64,000 nt of DNA from Jiangella alba (GTDB lineage: Bacteria > Actinomycetota > Actinomycetes > Jiangellales > Jiangellaceae): contig NZ_FNUC01000004.1 of assembly GCF_900106035.1 (NCBI RefSeq), positions 2,294,001 through 2,358,000 on the forward strand. The letters are read 5' to 3'. Position numbers and translations under genes: made by a program. Positions 7,971 through 21,191 of the stretch are shown here, piece after piece. The notes beneath the pieces are model-generated. The model did not search any database. It saw nothing but the letters and a program-made list of their open reading frames with translations, and was not told the origin of the DNA. Position 1 is the first letter of the stretch; every line of letters begins with the position of its first letter.

Positions 7971-8079
7971 GCCACCGCGCACAGCACCCGCCTGCCGTGG
8001 GCAGCCCCGGCCGAAAGCCGTGGCAGCGGCCCTGCCGTCTCGCTAGCGTGGCGGGAGAGGTAGGGACGGGGAGGTCGCC

Positions 8080-9369
8080 ATGTCCACTGGGGGAGCGGCG
8101 GGACGCATCGCCGGACTGGTCGAGCGGCTGCTGGGACGGCCGCTGCCGCTGGGCATCCGCACGTGGGACGGCGCGCACGCCGGCCCCGCGGACGGCCCGG
8201 TGCTGGTCATCCGGTCCCGCCGGGCGCTGCGCCGGTTGCTCTGGCAGCCCGACGAGATCGGCCTCGCGCGGGCGTGGGTGGCCGGCGAGATCGACGTCGA
8301 GGGCGACCTCGACGCCGCGCTGACCAGCCTCGACGACACGCTGCGGGAGCTGGGCGACCGTGGCCGGTTCACCGCCGCCGACCGCGCCGAGGTCATCCGC
8401 CTGGCCGTCGTCCTCGGCGCCGTCGGGCCGCCGCTGAAGCCGCCGCCCGAGGAGGTCGTGCTGGCCGGCGACCGCCACTCCAGGCGCCGCGACCAGGCCG
8501 CCATCAGCCACCACTACGACGTCGGCAACGACTTCTACGAGTTGGTCCTCGGCCCGTCGATGACCTACTCGTGCGCCTACTGGGCCGACGGCGCCACGCT
8601 CGAGGACGCGCAGCGGGCCAAGAACGAGCTGATCTGCCAGAAGCTGGGGCTGCGCGCCGGCATGCGGCTGCTCGACGTCGGCTCCGGCTGGGGCTCGCTC
8701 GTCCTGCACGCCGCCGAGCACCACGGCGTCGAGGCGGTCGGCGTCACGCTGTCGGTGCCGCAGGCCGAGTACGCCAAGCAGCGGGTCGCCGACGCCGGGC
8801 TGTCCGACGCGGTCGAGATCCGCGTACAGGACTGGCGCGACGTCGCCGACGGCCCGTTCGACGCCATCGCCAGCGTCGGCATGGCCGAGCATCTCGGCGC
8901 GGCGACGTGGCCCGAGTACGCGGCCCGGCTGTACAGCCTGCTGCGCCCGGGCGGACGGCTGCTCAACCACCAGATCGTGCGGTCCGGGCGGCCGCGTGCG
9001 GGCGGGCTGGCGCGGCCGCGGCGCACGTTCATCGACGCGTACGTCTTCCCCGACGGCGAGCTGATCCCGATCGGCGACGTCGTCGGCCGGCTGGAGGCGG
9101 GCGGGTTCGAGGTGCGCGACGTGCAGGCGCTGCGCGAGCACTACGCGTTGACGCTGCGCGCGTGGGTGGCGAACCTGGAACGCGGCTGGCACCGCGCCGT
9201 CGACCTCGCCGGTGAGGGACGGTCGCGGGTGTGGCGCCTCTACATGGCGGCGTCGGCCATCTCCTTCGACGCCGCCCGCATCGGCGTCGACCAGGTGCTG
9301 GCGGTGCGCCCACATCGCGACGGCCGAGGTGACCTTCCCCTGGTGCGTCCGGTTGGATGGAGCCTGTGA
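8080..9369 (+). CDS. Cyclopropane-fatty-acyl-phospholipid synthase family methyltransferase
   Basis: 429 residues. Such enzymes transfer a methylene from S-adenosylmethionine to the double bond of membrane lipid acyl chains. The N-terminal lipid-binding part (about 1-130) is followed by the motif HHYDVGNDFYELVLGPSMTYSCAYW (residues 147-171), the SAM-binding motif LLDVGSGWGSLVLHAAE (about 197-213) and FDAIASVGMAEHLG. GGGGAGG lies upstream of ATG 8080. The stop overlaps the next gene's GTG, so it heads a three-gene run with the ACT protein and peptide deformylase. Confidence 0.92.
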   Translation: MSTGGAAGRIAGLVERLLGRPLPLGIRTWDGAHAGPADGPVLVIRSRRALRRLLWQPDEIGLARAWVAGEIDVEGDLDAALTSLDDTLRELGDRGRFTAADRAEVIRLAVVLGAVGPPLKPPPEEVVLAGDRHSRRRDQAAISHHYDVGNDFYELVLGPSMTYSCAYWADGATLEDAQRAKNELICQKLGLRAGMRLLDVGSGWGSLVLHAAEHHGVEAVGVTLSVPQAEYAKQRVADAGLSDAVEIRVQDWRDVADGPFDAIASVGMAEHLGAATWPEYAARLYSLLRPGGRLLNHQIVRSGRPRAGGLARPRRTFIDAYVFPDGELIPIGDVVGRLEAGGFEVRDVQALREHYALTLRAWVANLERGWHRAVDLAGEGRSRVWRLYMAASAISFDAARIGVDQVLAVRPHRDGRGDLPLVRPVGWSL

Positions 9370-9887
9370 GCCTCATCGCCGTCACCGTCATCGGACACGA
9401 CCGTCCCGGCATCATCGCCGATGCCACCGCCGGACTCGCCGGTCTGGGCCTGAACCTCGAAGACTCCACCATGACCCTGCTGCGCGGTCACTTCGCCATG
9501 ATGCTGATCTGCTCGGGCGACCGGTCGCCCGAGCAGGTGCGCGAGGCGCTGGCCCCGCTGACCGACGACGGGCGGCTCCAGGTGTCGGCCGCCGCCGTCC
9601 CCGACGAGGACGCCGCCGGGTCGCGGTCGCTGCGCCCGTACGTGCTCACCGTCCACGGCGGTGACCGTCCCGGCATCGTGTCCGCCGTGACGGGCGTGCT
9701 GGCGGCGGCCGGCGGCAACATCACCGACCTCACCACCCGGCTCACCGGCGACCTCTACGTCGCCGTCGCCGAGGTCGACCTCCCCGCCGAGGCCGACGCG
9801 GACGCCGTCGCCGCCTCCCTGCGCGATGCCGGCGCCGAGCTGGGCGTCGGTGTCACGCTGCGGCCGCAGGAGACCGACGTCCTGTGA
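9366..9887 (+). CDS. Tandem ACT-domain protein (GcvR-like)
   Basis: 173 residues with two ACT domains. The first begins SLIAVTVIGHDRPGIIADAT and the second LRPYVLTVHGGDRPGIVSAVTGVL (from about residue 86), each with the DRPG(I) signature of ligand-binding ACT folds. Proteins of this build, such as the glycine cleavage repressor GcvR, sense amino acids and act through protein contacts, with no DNA-binding domain of their own. GTG 9366 overlaps the upstream TGA; an in-frame ATG at 9357 would add three residues. It overlaps peptide deformylase at its own stop (GTGA). Confidence 0.85.
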   Translation: MSLIAVTVIGHDRPGIIADATAGLAGLGLNLEDSTMTLLRGHFAMMLICSGDRSPEQVREALAPLTDDGRLQVSAAAVPDEDAAGSRSLRPYVLTVHGGDRPGIVSAVTGVLAAAGGNITDLTTRLTGDLYVAVAEVDLPAEADADAVAASLRDAGAELGVGVTLRPQETDVL

Positions 9888-10429
9888 GCATCGCCGACTG
9901 GACCGAGGCCGACCTCGGGGTGCCCGGCCGCGTCCTGACCGTCGTGGCCGCCCCCGACTCCGTCCTCTCCACGCCGTCACCGCTGGTCGACCCGGCCGCG
10001 CCGGAGGTCGTGCAGCTGGCGGCCGATCTCGTCGCCACCATGCGCGTCTCTCCCGGCTGCGTCGGCCTCGCCGCCTGCCAGGTCGGCGTCGCCGCCCACC
10101 TCTTCGCCGTCGACGTCAGCCAGCATCCCAAGACCCGGGTGTCGCACGGGACCTTCGTGCTCTGCAACGCCGAGGTGGTCGAGGCGACCCGTAAGGAGAA
10201 GGGCCGCGAGGGCTGCATGTCCGTCCCCGACCTCACCGGCGACGTCAAGCGCGCCACCCGGCTGACGGTCCGCGGACTGCTGCCCGGCAGCGGCGAGGAG
10301 TTAACCGTCGAGACCGACGCGTTCGAGGCCAGGGCGTTGCAGCACGAGATCGACCACTGTGCGGGCTTCCTCTTCCTCGACCGCGTGGCCGGCGCACACG
10401 CCGTCTTCCCGCGGCAGACCTACCTGTAG
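9884..10429 (+). CDS. def: Peptide deformylase
   Basis: 181 residues. It removes the formyl group from the N-terminal methionine of new proteins. All three metal-site motifs are present: GCVGLAACQVG (motif 1, GxGxAAxQ, with C for the second G), EGCMSVPD (motif 2, metal Cys) and QHEIDHCAGFLFLD (motif 3, HExxH). GTG 9884 overlaps the stop of the ACT gene. Codon 140 is TTA (10301-10303), a very rare codon here. A gene for a UUA-decoding tRNA follows 100 bases downstream. Confidence 0.93.
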   Translation: MSIADWTEADLGVPGRVLTVVAAPDSVLSTPSPLVDPAAPEVVQLAADLVATMRVSPGCVGLAACQVGVAAHLFAVDVSQHPKTRVSHGTFVLCNAEVVEATRKEKGREGCMSVPDLTGDVKRATRLTVRGLLPGSGEELTVETDAFEARALQHEIDHCAGFLFLDRVAGAHAVFPRQTYL

Positions 10430-10434
10430 CCGTC

Positions 10435-10479
10435 CCCGGTGCTCAGACCGGGTGACACGTGATCCAATCGTGTCCGATA
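10435..10479 (+). terminator. Paired hairpins after def
   Basis: CCCGGT (10435-10440) pairs with ACCGGG (10447-10452), and just after it GACACG pairs with CGTGTC across a nine-base loop (to about 10474). No U-run follows. They sit between the def stop and the tRNA promoter, where a transcript end would be expected. Confidence 0.35.
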
Positions 10480-10495
10480 TGGGAGGGTTCGTCAG

Positions 10496-10523
10496 GAGAC
10501 AGGCGGCCTGCCGGGCGTAATAC
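10496..10523 (+). promoter_or_regulatory. Promoter for the UAA tRNA
   Basis: A good -10 box TAATAC (10518-10523) lies eight bases before the tRNA 5' end, with a fair -35 GAGACA (10496-10501) at a 16-bp spacing. Transcription would start almost at the mature 5' end. Confidence 0.5.
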
Positions 10524-10531
10524 TGTGTGCG

Positions 10532-10605
10532 GCCCCCGTAGCCCAATCGGCAGAGGCACTGGCCTTAAAAGCCAGACAGTGTCGGTTCAAGTCCGACCGG
10601 GGGCA
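10532..10605 (+). tRNA. tRNA with anticodon UAA, class I shape (reads Leu codon UUA)
   Basis: 74 nt. The acceptor stem GCCCCCG/CGGGGGC is perfect (7 pairs) with discriminator A (10605). The D stem has three pairs plus a C-A. The anticodon stem CTGGC/GCCAG encloses loop CTTAAAA, putting UAA at 10566-10568. The variable loop is only five bases (ACAGT), and the T arm is GTCGG-TTCAAGT-CCGAC. CCA is not encoded. By anticodon it is tRNA-Leu(UAA), but bacterial leucine tRNAs are class II with a long variable arm, as in Streptomyces bldA. The charged amino acid is therefore uncertain. Confidence 0.85.
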
Positions 10606-10637
10606 CTCGCAGGACGCGGCGCGAGCCGGTGCCCGGA

Positions 10638-12470
10638 TCAGTACTTGTTGCGGTTGGGCAGCCCGAGCTCTTCGCGGAAGCCGTTCTCGGTGTAGTCGAA
10701 GTCGTAGTCGGGGTCGATCTCTTCCTCGGTGTTGCCGTCGCCGTCGTGGTCCCATTCCAGGCCGACGTTCTGGCGCTCGATCAGCGGGGTGCCGTCGGGG
10801 TAGTCCTGGCCGTCGAACTGGTCGCTCTCGCCGCTGCGGTACTGGTTGATGTGGCCGAGCTCGTGGAAGAAGAACACCGAGGGCGGGGTGATGTCGTAGT
10901 CCTCGGTGTAGCCCATGTCGTAGCCGGGCGAGGTGTGGTTGACGTCGAGTTCGACGCGGAAGTCGTCGCCGGAGTAGGAGGCGCTGTTGTTGCCGCCCGG
11001 GTGCTCGGCGATGGTGACCTTGTCCTTGCCGAAGCCGAGGAAGCCGGAGTCGTCGTAGTGCTCGCCCATGCGGTCGAGCATCTTCTGGCCGGTCGGGCTG
11101 GACGCCATCATGTGGAGGTCGGCGAGCACGCGGTCCTTGAACTCCTGCGAGCCGCCCACCTCGAACTGCATCCAGCGCAGGTACTCCTCCTCGGACGGGA
11201 TCTCGACGACGACGACGGTCTCGCCGCCGGGCGAGACGTCGCCCTCCTCCATGTAGACGGTGTCGCTGCCGAACTCGCCGTCGATGGTGTCCTTGCCGCC
11301 GCCGGCGTAGATGGTGTCGTTGGCGTTGCCGCCGAAGATGCGGTCGTCGCCGTAGCCGCCGGAGATGGTGTCGGAGTGGTCGCCGCCGAAGATGCGGTCG
11401 TCGCCCGTGGCGCCCTCGAGGTAGTCGCGTCCGTCGCCGCCGAGGATGACGTCGTTGCCGTCCATGCCGTAGATGACGTCGTCGCCGAGCCGGCCGGCCA
11501 GGACGTCGTTGCCGGCGCCGCCGTCGACGTAGTCGTCGTCGCGGCCGCCGCTGATGAAGTCGTCGCCGGTGCCGGTCTCGATGGTGTCGATGCCGTCGCC
11601 GCCGAACGCCTCGACGTCGCCGCTGGAGCCCTGCGTGTTGACGGTGTCGTCGCCGCCGCCGGTGGCGAAGCGCACGTGCACCTCGGTGCCGCGCGGCACG
11701 AGGATCTCGTCGTTGCCCTGGCCGGTGTTGATGACGACCTCTTCGCCGGCCGCGATGCGCTGGGTGGTGGAGACGCCGGCGGCGTCGGTGATGGTCACGA
11801 TCGTCTCGCCGGTGTTGGGGTCGACGTTGACCACGACCTTGTCGTTGCCGTCGCCCGTGGTGATGACGGTGGTGCCGTCGAGCGAGGTGGTCTGCACGCC
11901 GTACGAGGTGCCGGTGGGGATGGTCCAGCCCGGGTCGGTGCCGTCGGCGGCGTCGGACCACGCCTCGGCCAGCGCGTAGAGGTCGCGGCCCAGTTCGAGC
12001 AGCGTGGAGTCGCGGGTGCGCATCAGCGTGATGGCGTCGTCGACGATGCCCTGCGCGGTGTCGAACTCGGTCTGGACGTGGCTGAGATCGTCGTCGTCGT
12101 TCCACGGGGTGAACGTGACCATGCCGTCGGCACGCTCCGCGGACTTCAGGCCGGCCGCCGCCCGGGCGAAGCTGGCGTCGAGGTCGTCCTGGGCGTCGCG
12201 CACGTCGGTCTTGAGCTGGCCGAGGAGGTCGGCGATGCCCCCGTAGGCGTCGGACGCGTCGCCGAGGACCGTCGCGACCTTCGTGGCGTGCGCGAAGTAG
12301 CTGTCGGCCATCGAGCACTCCCAGTTGAGGCGCAGTTCGGCCTCGCGGTTGCGCTGGTTGGTGGCCTCGGTGCCGAAGTCGGTCGCGAGCGTGCGCCAGG
12401 CCTGCTGGGCGGTGTCGAGGAAGCCGGTGTCGGCCTGGAGGTCCCAGACGTCGGGGTGCGTGACGGTCAT
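10638..12470 (-). CDS. WXG100-like / RTX-repeat / M91 (NleD-like) metallopeptidase, probable secreted effector
   Basis: 610 residues in three parts. Residues 1-190 are helical and charged with no signal peptide, resembling an ESX/WXG-type export domain. About 200-440 carry a run of RTX nonapeptides such as GGDGIDTIE, GGAGNDVLA and GGDGRDYLE, which bind calcium and fold outside the cell. The last 160 residues hold HELGHINQY (zinc motif, H536) and end REELGLPNRNKY, features of peptidase family M91, the NleD type. The GGAGG seven bases before ATG 12470 decides the start. It is the third gene of a minus-strand cassette after a WXG100-like gene and a lipoprotein. Target unknown; type VII export is inference. 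Confidence 0.8.
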   Translation of the reverse strand: MTVTHPDVWDLQADTGFLDTAQQAWRTLATDFGTEATNQRNREAELRLNWECSMADSYFAHATKVATVLGDASDAYGGIADLLGQLKTDVRDAQDDLDASFARAAAGLKSAERADGMVTFTPWNDDDDLSHVQTEFDTAQGIVDDAITLMRTRDSTLLELGRDLYALAEAWSDAADGTDPGWTIPTGTSYGVQTTSLDGTTVITTGDGNDKVVVNVDPNTGETIVTITDAAGVSTTQRIAAGEEVVINTGQGNDEILVPRGTEVHVRFATGGGDDTVNTQGSSGDVEAFGGDGIDTIETGTGDDFISGGRDDDYVDGGAGNDVLAGRLGDDVIYGMDGNDVILGGDGRDYLEGATGDDRIFGGDHSDTISGGYGDDRIFGGNANDTIYAGGGKDTIDGEFGSDTVYMEEGDVSPGGETVVVVEIPSEEEYLRWMQFEVGGSQEFKDRVLADLHMMASSPTGQKMLDRMGEHYDDSGFLGFGKDKVTIAEHPGGNNSASYSGDDFRVELDVNHTSPGYDMGYTEDYDITPPSVFFFHELGHINQYRSGESDQFDGQDYPDGTPLIERQNVGLEWDHDGDGNTEEEIDPDYDFDYTENGFREELGLPNRNKY

Positions 12471-12486
12471 CGTTCGCCTCCGGTGG

Positions 12487-13152
12487 TCAGGATCCGGCGC
12501 CGAGGGCGCCGGGCGGGAGGTCGGCGGGGGTCGAGCAGACGAGCCTGCGGTCGGGGGTGTGGTCGGCCATGGTCGGTTCGCCGGTCTCACCGGGGTCGGG
12601 GGCGACCTGGACGCAGAACGACCAGGACGTGGCGTCGTCGGGGAGGGCGCTCGGTCCGGGCACCTCGAAGGTGCCGGCGTCGGGGGCGATGCGCCGCAGC
12701 GGGGTCAGGGCGAAGGCGCGGCCGGTGACGGTCTCGCCGGGCTCGAGCCGCACCGCGGGCGCCCGGTACGCCGTGCCGGTGTCGCCGCCCGTGGTAGCGA
12801 ACACCTCTTTGGTGACGAGGATCTGCCCGGCGTCGTCGGCGTAGACCCAACTGGACTCGTCGGTGTCGGGCAGCGGGACGTCGATCTGCGGCGTGATGTC
12901 GGCCGGCCGCCGCTGCACCACCAGCACCGCGACGTCGGCGTTGTTGGTGACGGTGTAGTCGGCGACCAGGCCGGACGTGCCCGGCGGGTACTCGGGCCCG
13001 GTGGGCGCGCCGACGCCCAGCTGGGCGTCGAGGGCGACGTCGAGCTCGGCGGCGGGCGCCGTCGTCTGGTCGCCGGCGGGGTCGTCGTCGCCGCCACAGC
13101 CGGCCAGGGCCGTCACGGCGACCGCCGCCGTGAGCGCTCGCCCCAGCCGCAT
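12487..13152 (-). CDS. Lipoprotein in the effector cassette
   Basis: 221 residues. A basic start (MRLGRAL), hydrophobic core and lipobox TALAGC at residues 14-19 predict acylation and surface anchoring, followed by an acidic GGDDD linker. The exported domain has a YTVTNNADVAVLVV strand pattern like an immunoglobulin-type fold and two late cysteines (WSFCVQV, LVCSTP). No named family was recognised. ATG 13152 is chosen over the upstream start because GAGAGGA precedes it and it begins the signal peptide directly. Placed between the WXG100-like and RTX-protease genes, it could be an accessory or immunity factor (inference only). Confidence 0.78.
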   Translation of the reverse strand: MRLGRALTAAVAVTALAGCGGDDDPAGDQTTAPAAELDVALDAQLGVGAPTGPEYPPGTSGLVADYTVTNNADVAVLVVQRRPADITPQIDVPLPDTDESSWVYADDAGQILVTKEVFATTGGDTGTAYRAPAVRLEPGETVTGRAFALTPLRRIAPDAGTFEVPGPSALPDDATSWSFCVQVAPDPGETGEPTMADHTPDRRLVCSTPADLPPGALGAGS

Positions 13153-13196
13153 CGCGGGTCCTCTCGTCGTCGCACGGTCGTCGTCACTTCGACGTG

Positions 13197-13490
13197 TCAC
13201 GGCTTCCTGCGGTTCAGGACCTCGTCGATGTCGCGGGAGGCGCGCTGGATGTTCTCGCCGTCGGACTCGAGGACGGCGCTGAGGTTCTCGATCAGCCGCG
13301 CGGAGGAGTAGATGGCCGTGCTGTAGCTCTCGTGGATCATCACCCCGACGGTCGCCTGACCGAGCGACCCGCGGTCGAACGTGCTCTGCTCGCCCACGCC
13401 CGCGCCGGACTCGGTGAGGTCGCGCGACGAGGTCATCATGCGGTTGCCGACGTCGTTGAGGGTCTCAGGGTTGGCCTTGACCTTGCTCAT
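13197..13490 (-). CDS. WXG100-like small helical protein
   Basis: 97 residues, the size of ESX substrates, predicted almost wholly helical. The pattern MSKVKANPETLNDVGNRM... and a long second helix LIENLSAVLESDGENIQRASRDIDEVL (split by charged turns) match the helical hairpin of the WXG100/ESX superfamily. The W-x-G turn itself is absent (AGVGEQSTFDRGSLG region instead). Such proteins are exported by type VII secretion, often as partners of larger effectors. First gene of the cassette; 44 bases separate it from the lipoprotein. Confidence 0.7.
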   Translation of the reverse strand: MSKVKANPETLNDVGNRMMTSSRDLTESGAGVGEQSTFDRGSLGQATVGVMIHESYSTAIYSSARLIENLSAVLESDGENIQRASRDIDEVLNRRKP

Positions 13491-13570
13491 GACATCGTCC
13501 CCCGCGTCACCGTCGATTTGTCACGTTGCGTCGATCTTAACGGGTGCGGTGTCCTAGGGTCGTCGGTGAG

Positions 13571-14194
13571 ATGAATCCAGGACTACGGGCCACGGGCCTG
13601 CGCAAGGCGTACCGCGACCTCGTCGTCTTCGACGACCTGGAGCTGGACGTGCCTGGCGGTGGCATTCTCGCCCTGACCGGCTCGAACGGCACCGGGAAGT
13701 CGACGCTGCTGGAGTGCCTGGCCGGCGCTGCCCCGCTGGACGCGGGGGTGATCGAGGTCGGCGGCGAGCGGTCCGAGCCGTCGTCGGCGCGGCACTGGCG
13801 GGCGGTGTTCGGCATCCTCGACGACTTCACCTGGCTGCCCGACCTCACGGTGGCCGACCACCTGATGCTGATGGCGCCGGGGCCGGCGCCCGCGGAGGTC
13901 GAGGCGGCGCTGGACGCGTTCGGCGTGGCCGCGCTGGGGCGGCGGATGCCCGACTCCCTCAGCTCCGGCCAGCGCCGCCGGGCCGCGCTGGCGGCGGCCC
14001 GGGTACGGCCGTGGCGGGTGCTGCTGCTCGACGAGCCGGAACAGCACCTCGACGCGGCGGGGGTGCGGACGCTGGCGGACGAGCTGACGGCGCTGGCGAC
14101 GCCCGATCGGTGCGTCGTGCTGGCCAGCCACTCCGGCGCGCTCGTCGACCGCCTGGACTGCGCCGTCCTCGACCTCACGCCGGACCGGGCGTGA
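13571..14194 (+). CDS. ABC transporter ATP-binding protein
   Basis: 207 residues, a minimal nucleotide-binding domain. Walker A GSNGTGKST (about residues 38-46), ABC signature LSSGQRRRAALA, Walker B VLLLDEPEQHLD and switch His in LASHSG are all present. The stop overlaps the GTG of the membrane partner downstream, so the pair is co-translated. Likely an exporter or a permease-type transporter of unknown substrate. TAGGGT at 13555-13560 is a plausible -10 box close to ATG 13571. Confidence 0.9.
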   Translation: MNPGLRATGLRKAYRDLVVFDDLELDVPGGGILALTGSNGTGKSTLLECLAGAAPLDAGVIEVGGERSEPSSARHWRAVFGILDDFTWLPDLTVADHLMLMAPGPAPAEVEAALDAFGVAALGRRMPDSLSSGQRRRAALAAARVRPWRVLLLDEPEQHLDAAGVRTLADELTALATPDRCVVLASHSGALVDRLDCAVLDLTPDRA

Positions 14195-15480
14195 GGCCGC
14201 GGTCCAGGGGCGATTGGTACGAGGTCGTCCTCGGCGTCGCGCTGGCCGCGATGGTCCTGTACGCCCTCGGCAACAGCGGTGTGCCGCGGCTGCTGACCGA
14301 CGCCGAGGAGCGGGGGCACTCGGCGGTGTGGGTCGCCGTCGCGCTGCTCGGGTTCGTGCTCAGCGCCTGGACGGCCGCCTGGTCGTTCGCCGGGCCGGTC
14401 GCGGTGACGGCGGCCCGGCTGCACTGGGTGGACTGGCGGCGGCCGGACGTCGCCATCCGCGCGGCGCGCAGGCGGGCGCTGCTGGTCTCGGCGGTGGCCG
14501 GAGCCGTCGTCGCGGTGACGGCGGGCCTCGCGCTGAGCGCCGCGGTGCTGCCGTCCGTCCTCCCCGCGGTGGCGGTGTGGACGGCGCTGCAGCTGCTCCT
14601 GCTGTCCGCCGTCGAGTTGCAGCGGCGCGACCTCGACCGGACCGCCCGCCTGCTCCCGGTCGCGTTCGGCGCGGCCGCCGTGGTTGTCGCCGCCGCCGAG
14701 GCGTGGGGCGCGGTGGCGGCGACGGTGACGGCGTGCGGCGCCGCGGCGGCCGGTGCGGCGGCGCTCGCGGCCGGAGGCGGGACGGGCGGCCGCCGCGACA
14801 CCGTCGCCGAGCTGACGCCGCGCTGGCAGCTGCACCGCGCCGCCCGTCACCGGTGGGCGATCGTCGCGGGCATCACGCTGATGGACGGCGACGTCGTCCG
14901 GATCGTCCGCACCCGCGACGCCAGGGCCACCAGGCGCGCGCTGCCGGCGGCCGTGTTCCGCGGGCCGCGCCCGATCCGCCTGGCCGTCGCGGCGTTCCTG
15001 CGCGGCCTGCCGGCGGCGCTGACCATCGGCGCCGTCGCCGTGCCGGTCGCGTTCGCCGCGCACGAGATCCTGGGGCTCACCCCGGCGCTGGTCGTCGTCG
15101 TGCTGGCCGAGCTGGTCGTCACCCGCGTCACCGCCCGCGCCGCGGAGGCGTGGCTGGCCTCGCCCGCGCTGCCGCGGAGCTGGGGTATCGGTCGCAACGG
15201 CCCGGCCGCCGCACTGGCCGCGCCCGCCGTCGTCGTCTGCGCGGTCGTCGCCGCGATGGTGACGGCCGGGTTGTCGCTGCCGGTGACGGCCGGGCTGGTG
15301 CTCGCCGCGCTGCCGGTGGCCGTCGTCCTGCGCCGGCGCTCGTCCCGCCGGCCCGACACCGGCCTGACGGTCATCGCGACGCCGATGGGCGCCGTCTCCG
15401 TCCAGGCCGTCAACCGCGTCGTCGCGGGCCCGGACGTCGCGTTCGTCGCGCTGCTGGCCGCGCACTTGCTGAGCAGGTGA
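14191..15480 (+). CDS. Multi-pass membrane protein, partner of the ABC ATPase
   Basis: 429 residues from a GTG that overlaps the ATPase stop. At least nine hydrophobic segments are visible, including VVLGVALAAMVLYAL near the N-terminus, VWVAVALLGFVLSAW, pairs in the middle, and AAPAVVVCAVVAAMVTAGL with LPVTAGLVLAALPVAVVL near the end. A soluble stretch of about 60 residues (TPRWQLHRAARHRWAIV... to RALPAAVF) divides the two halves. It resembles the actinobacterial integral proteins encoded with a lone ATPase, possibly the DUF6297 type. Substrate unknown. Confidence 0.78.
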   Translation: MRPRSRGDWYEVVLGVALAAMVLYALGNSGVPRLLTDAEERGHSAVWVAVALLGFVLSAWTAAWSFAGPVAVTAARLHWVDWRRPDVAIRAARRRALLVSAVAGAVVAVTAGLALSAAVLPSVLPAVAVWTALQLLLLSAVELQRRDLDRTARLLPVAFGAAAVVVAAAEAWGAVAATVTACGAAAAGAAALAAGGGTGGRRDTVAELTPRWQLHRAARHRWAIVAGITLMDGDVVRIVRTRDARATRRALPAAVFRGPRPIRLAVAAFLRGLPAALTIGAVAVPVAFAAHEILGLTPALVVVVLAELVVTRVTARAAEAWLASPALPRSWGIGRNGPAAALAAPAVVVCAVVAAMVTAGLSLPVTAGLVLAALPVAVVLRRRSSRRPDTGLTVIATPMGAVSVQAVNRVVAGPDVAFVALLAAHLLSR

Positions 15481-15487
15481 GTGCCGC

Positions 15488-15514
15488 GCGGGTTGTGGGG
15501 TTCGGACAACCCGC
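15488..15514 (+). terminator. Hairpin between ABC pair and carboxylase
   Basis: GCGGGTTGT (15488-15496) and ACAACCCGC (15506-15514) form a perfect nine-pair stem with a nine-base loop, eight bases after the permease stop. No U-run is present. Confidence 0.45.
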
Positions 15515-15573
15515 ACCCCGAGACCTTGTATCCGGGGCGGCGGGATGGGGCGGCCTTCGCCTGACAAGGTCGA

Positions 15574-21138
<5,565 letters not shown>

Positions 21139-21146
21139 ATCCGGCG

Positions 21147-21180
21147 GCGACATCTCAGAATCTTCTGAGATGTCGCTTTT
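21147..21180 (+). terminator. Rho-independent terminator after the carboxylase
   Basis: A perfect 14-pair stem (GCGACATCTCAGAA, two-base loop, TTCTGAGATGTCGC; 21147-21176) is followed at once by TTTT. It starts eight bases after the carboxylase stop. The best classical terminator in the window. Confidence 0.85.
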
Positions 21181-21191
21181 AAGATCGGGAC

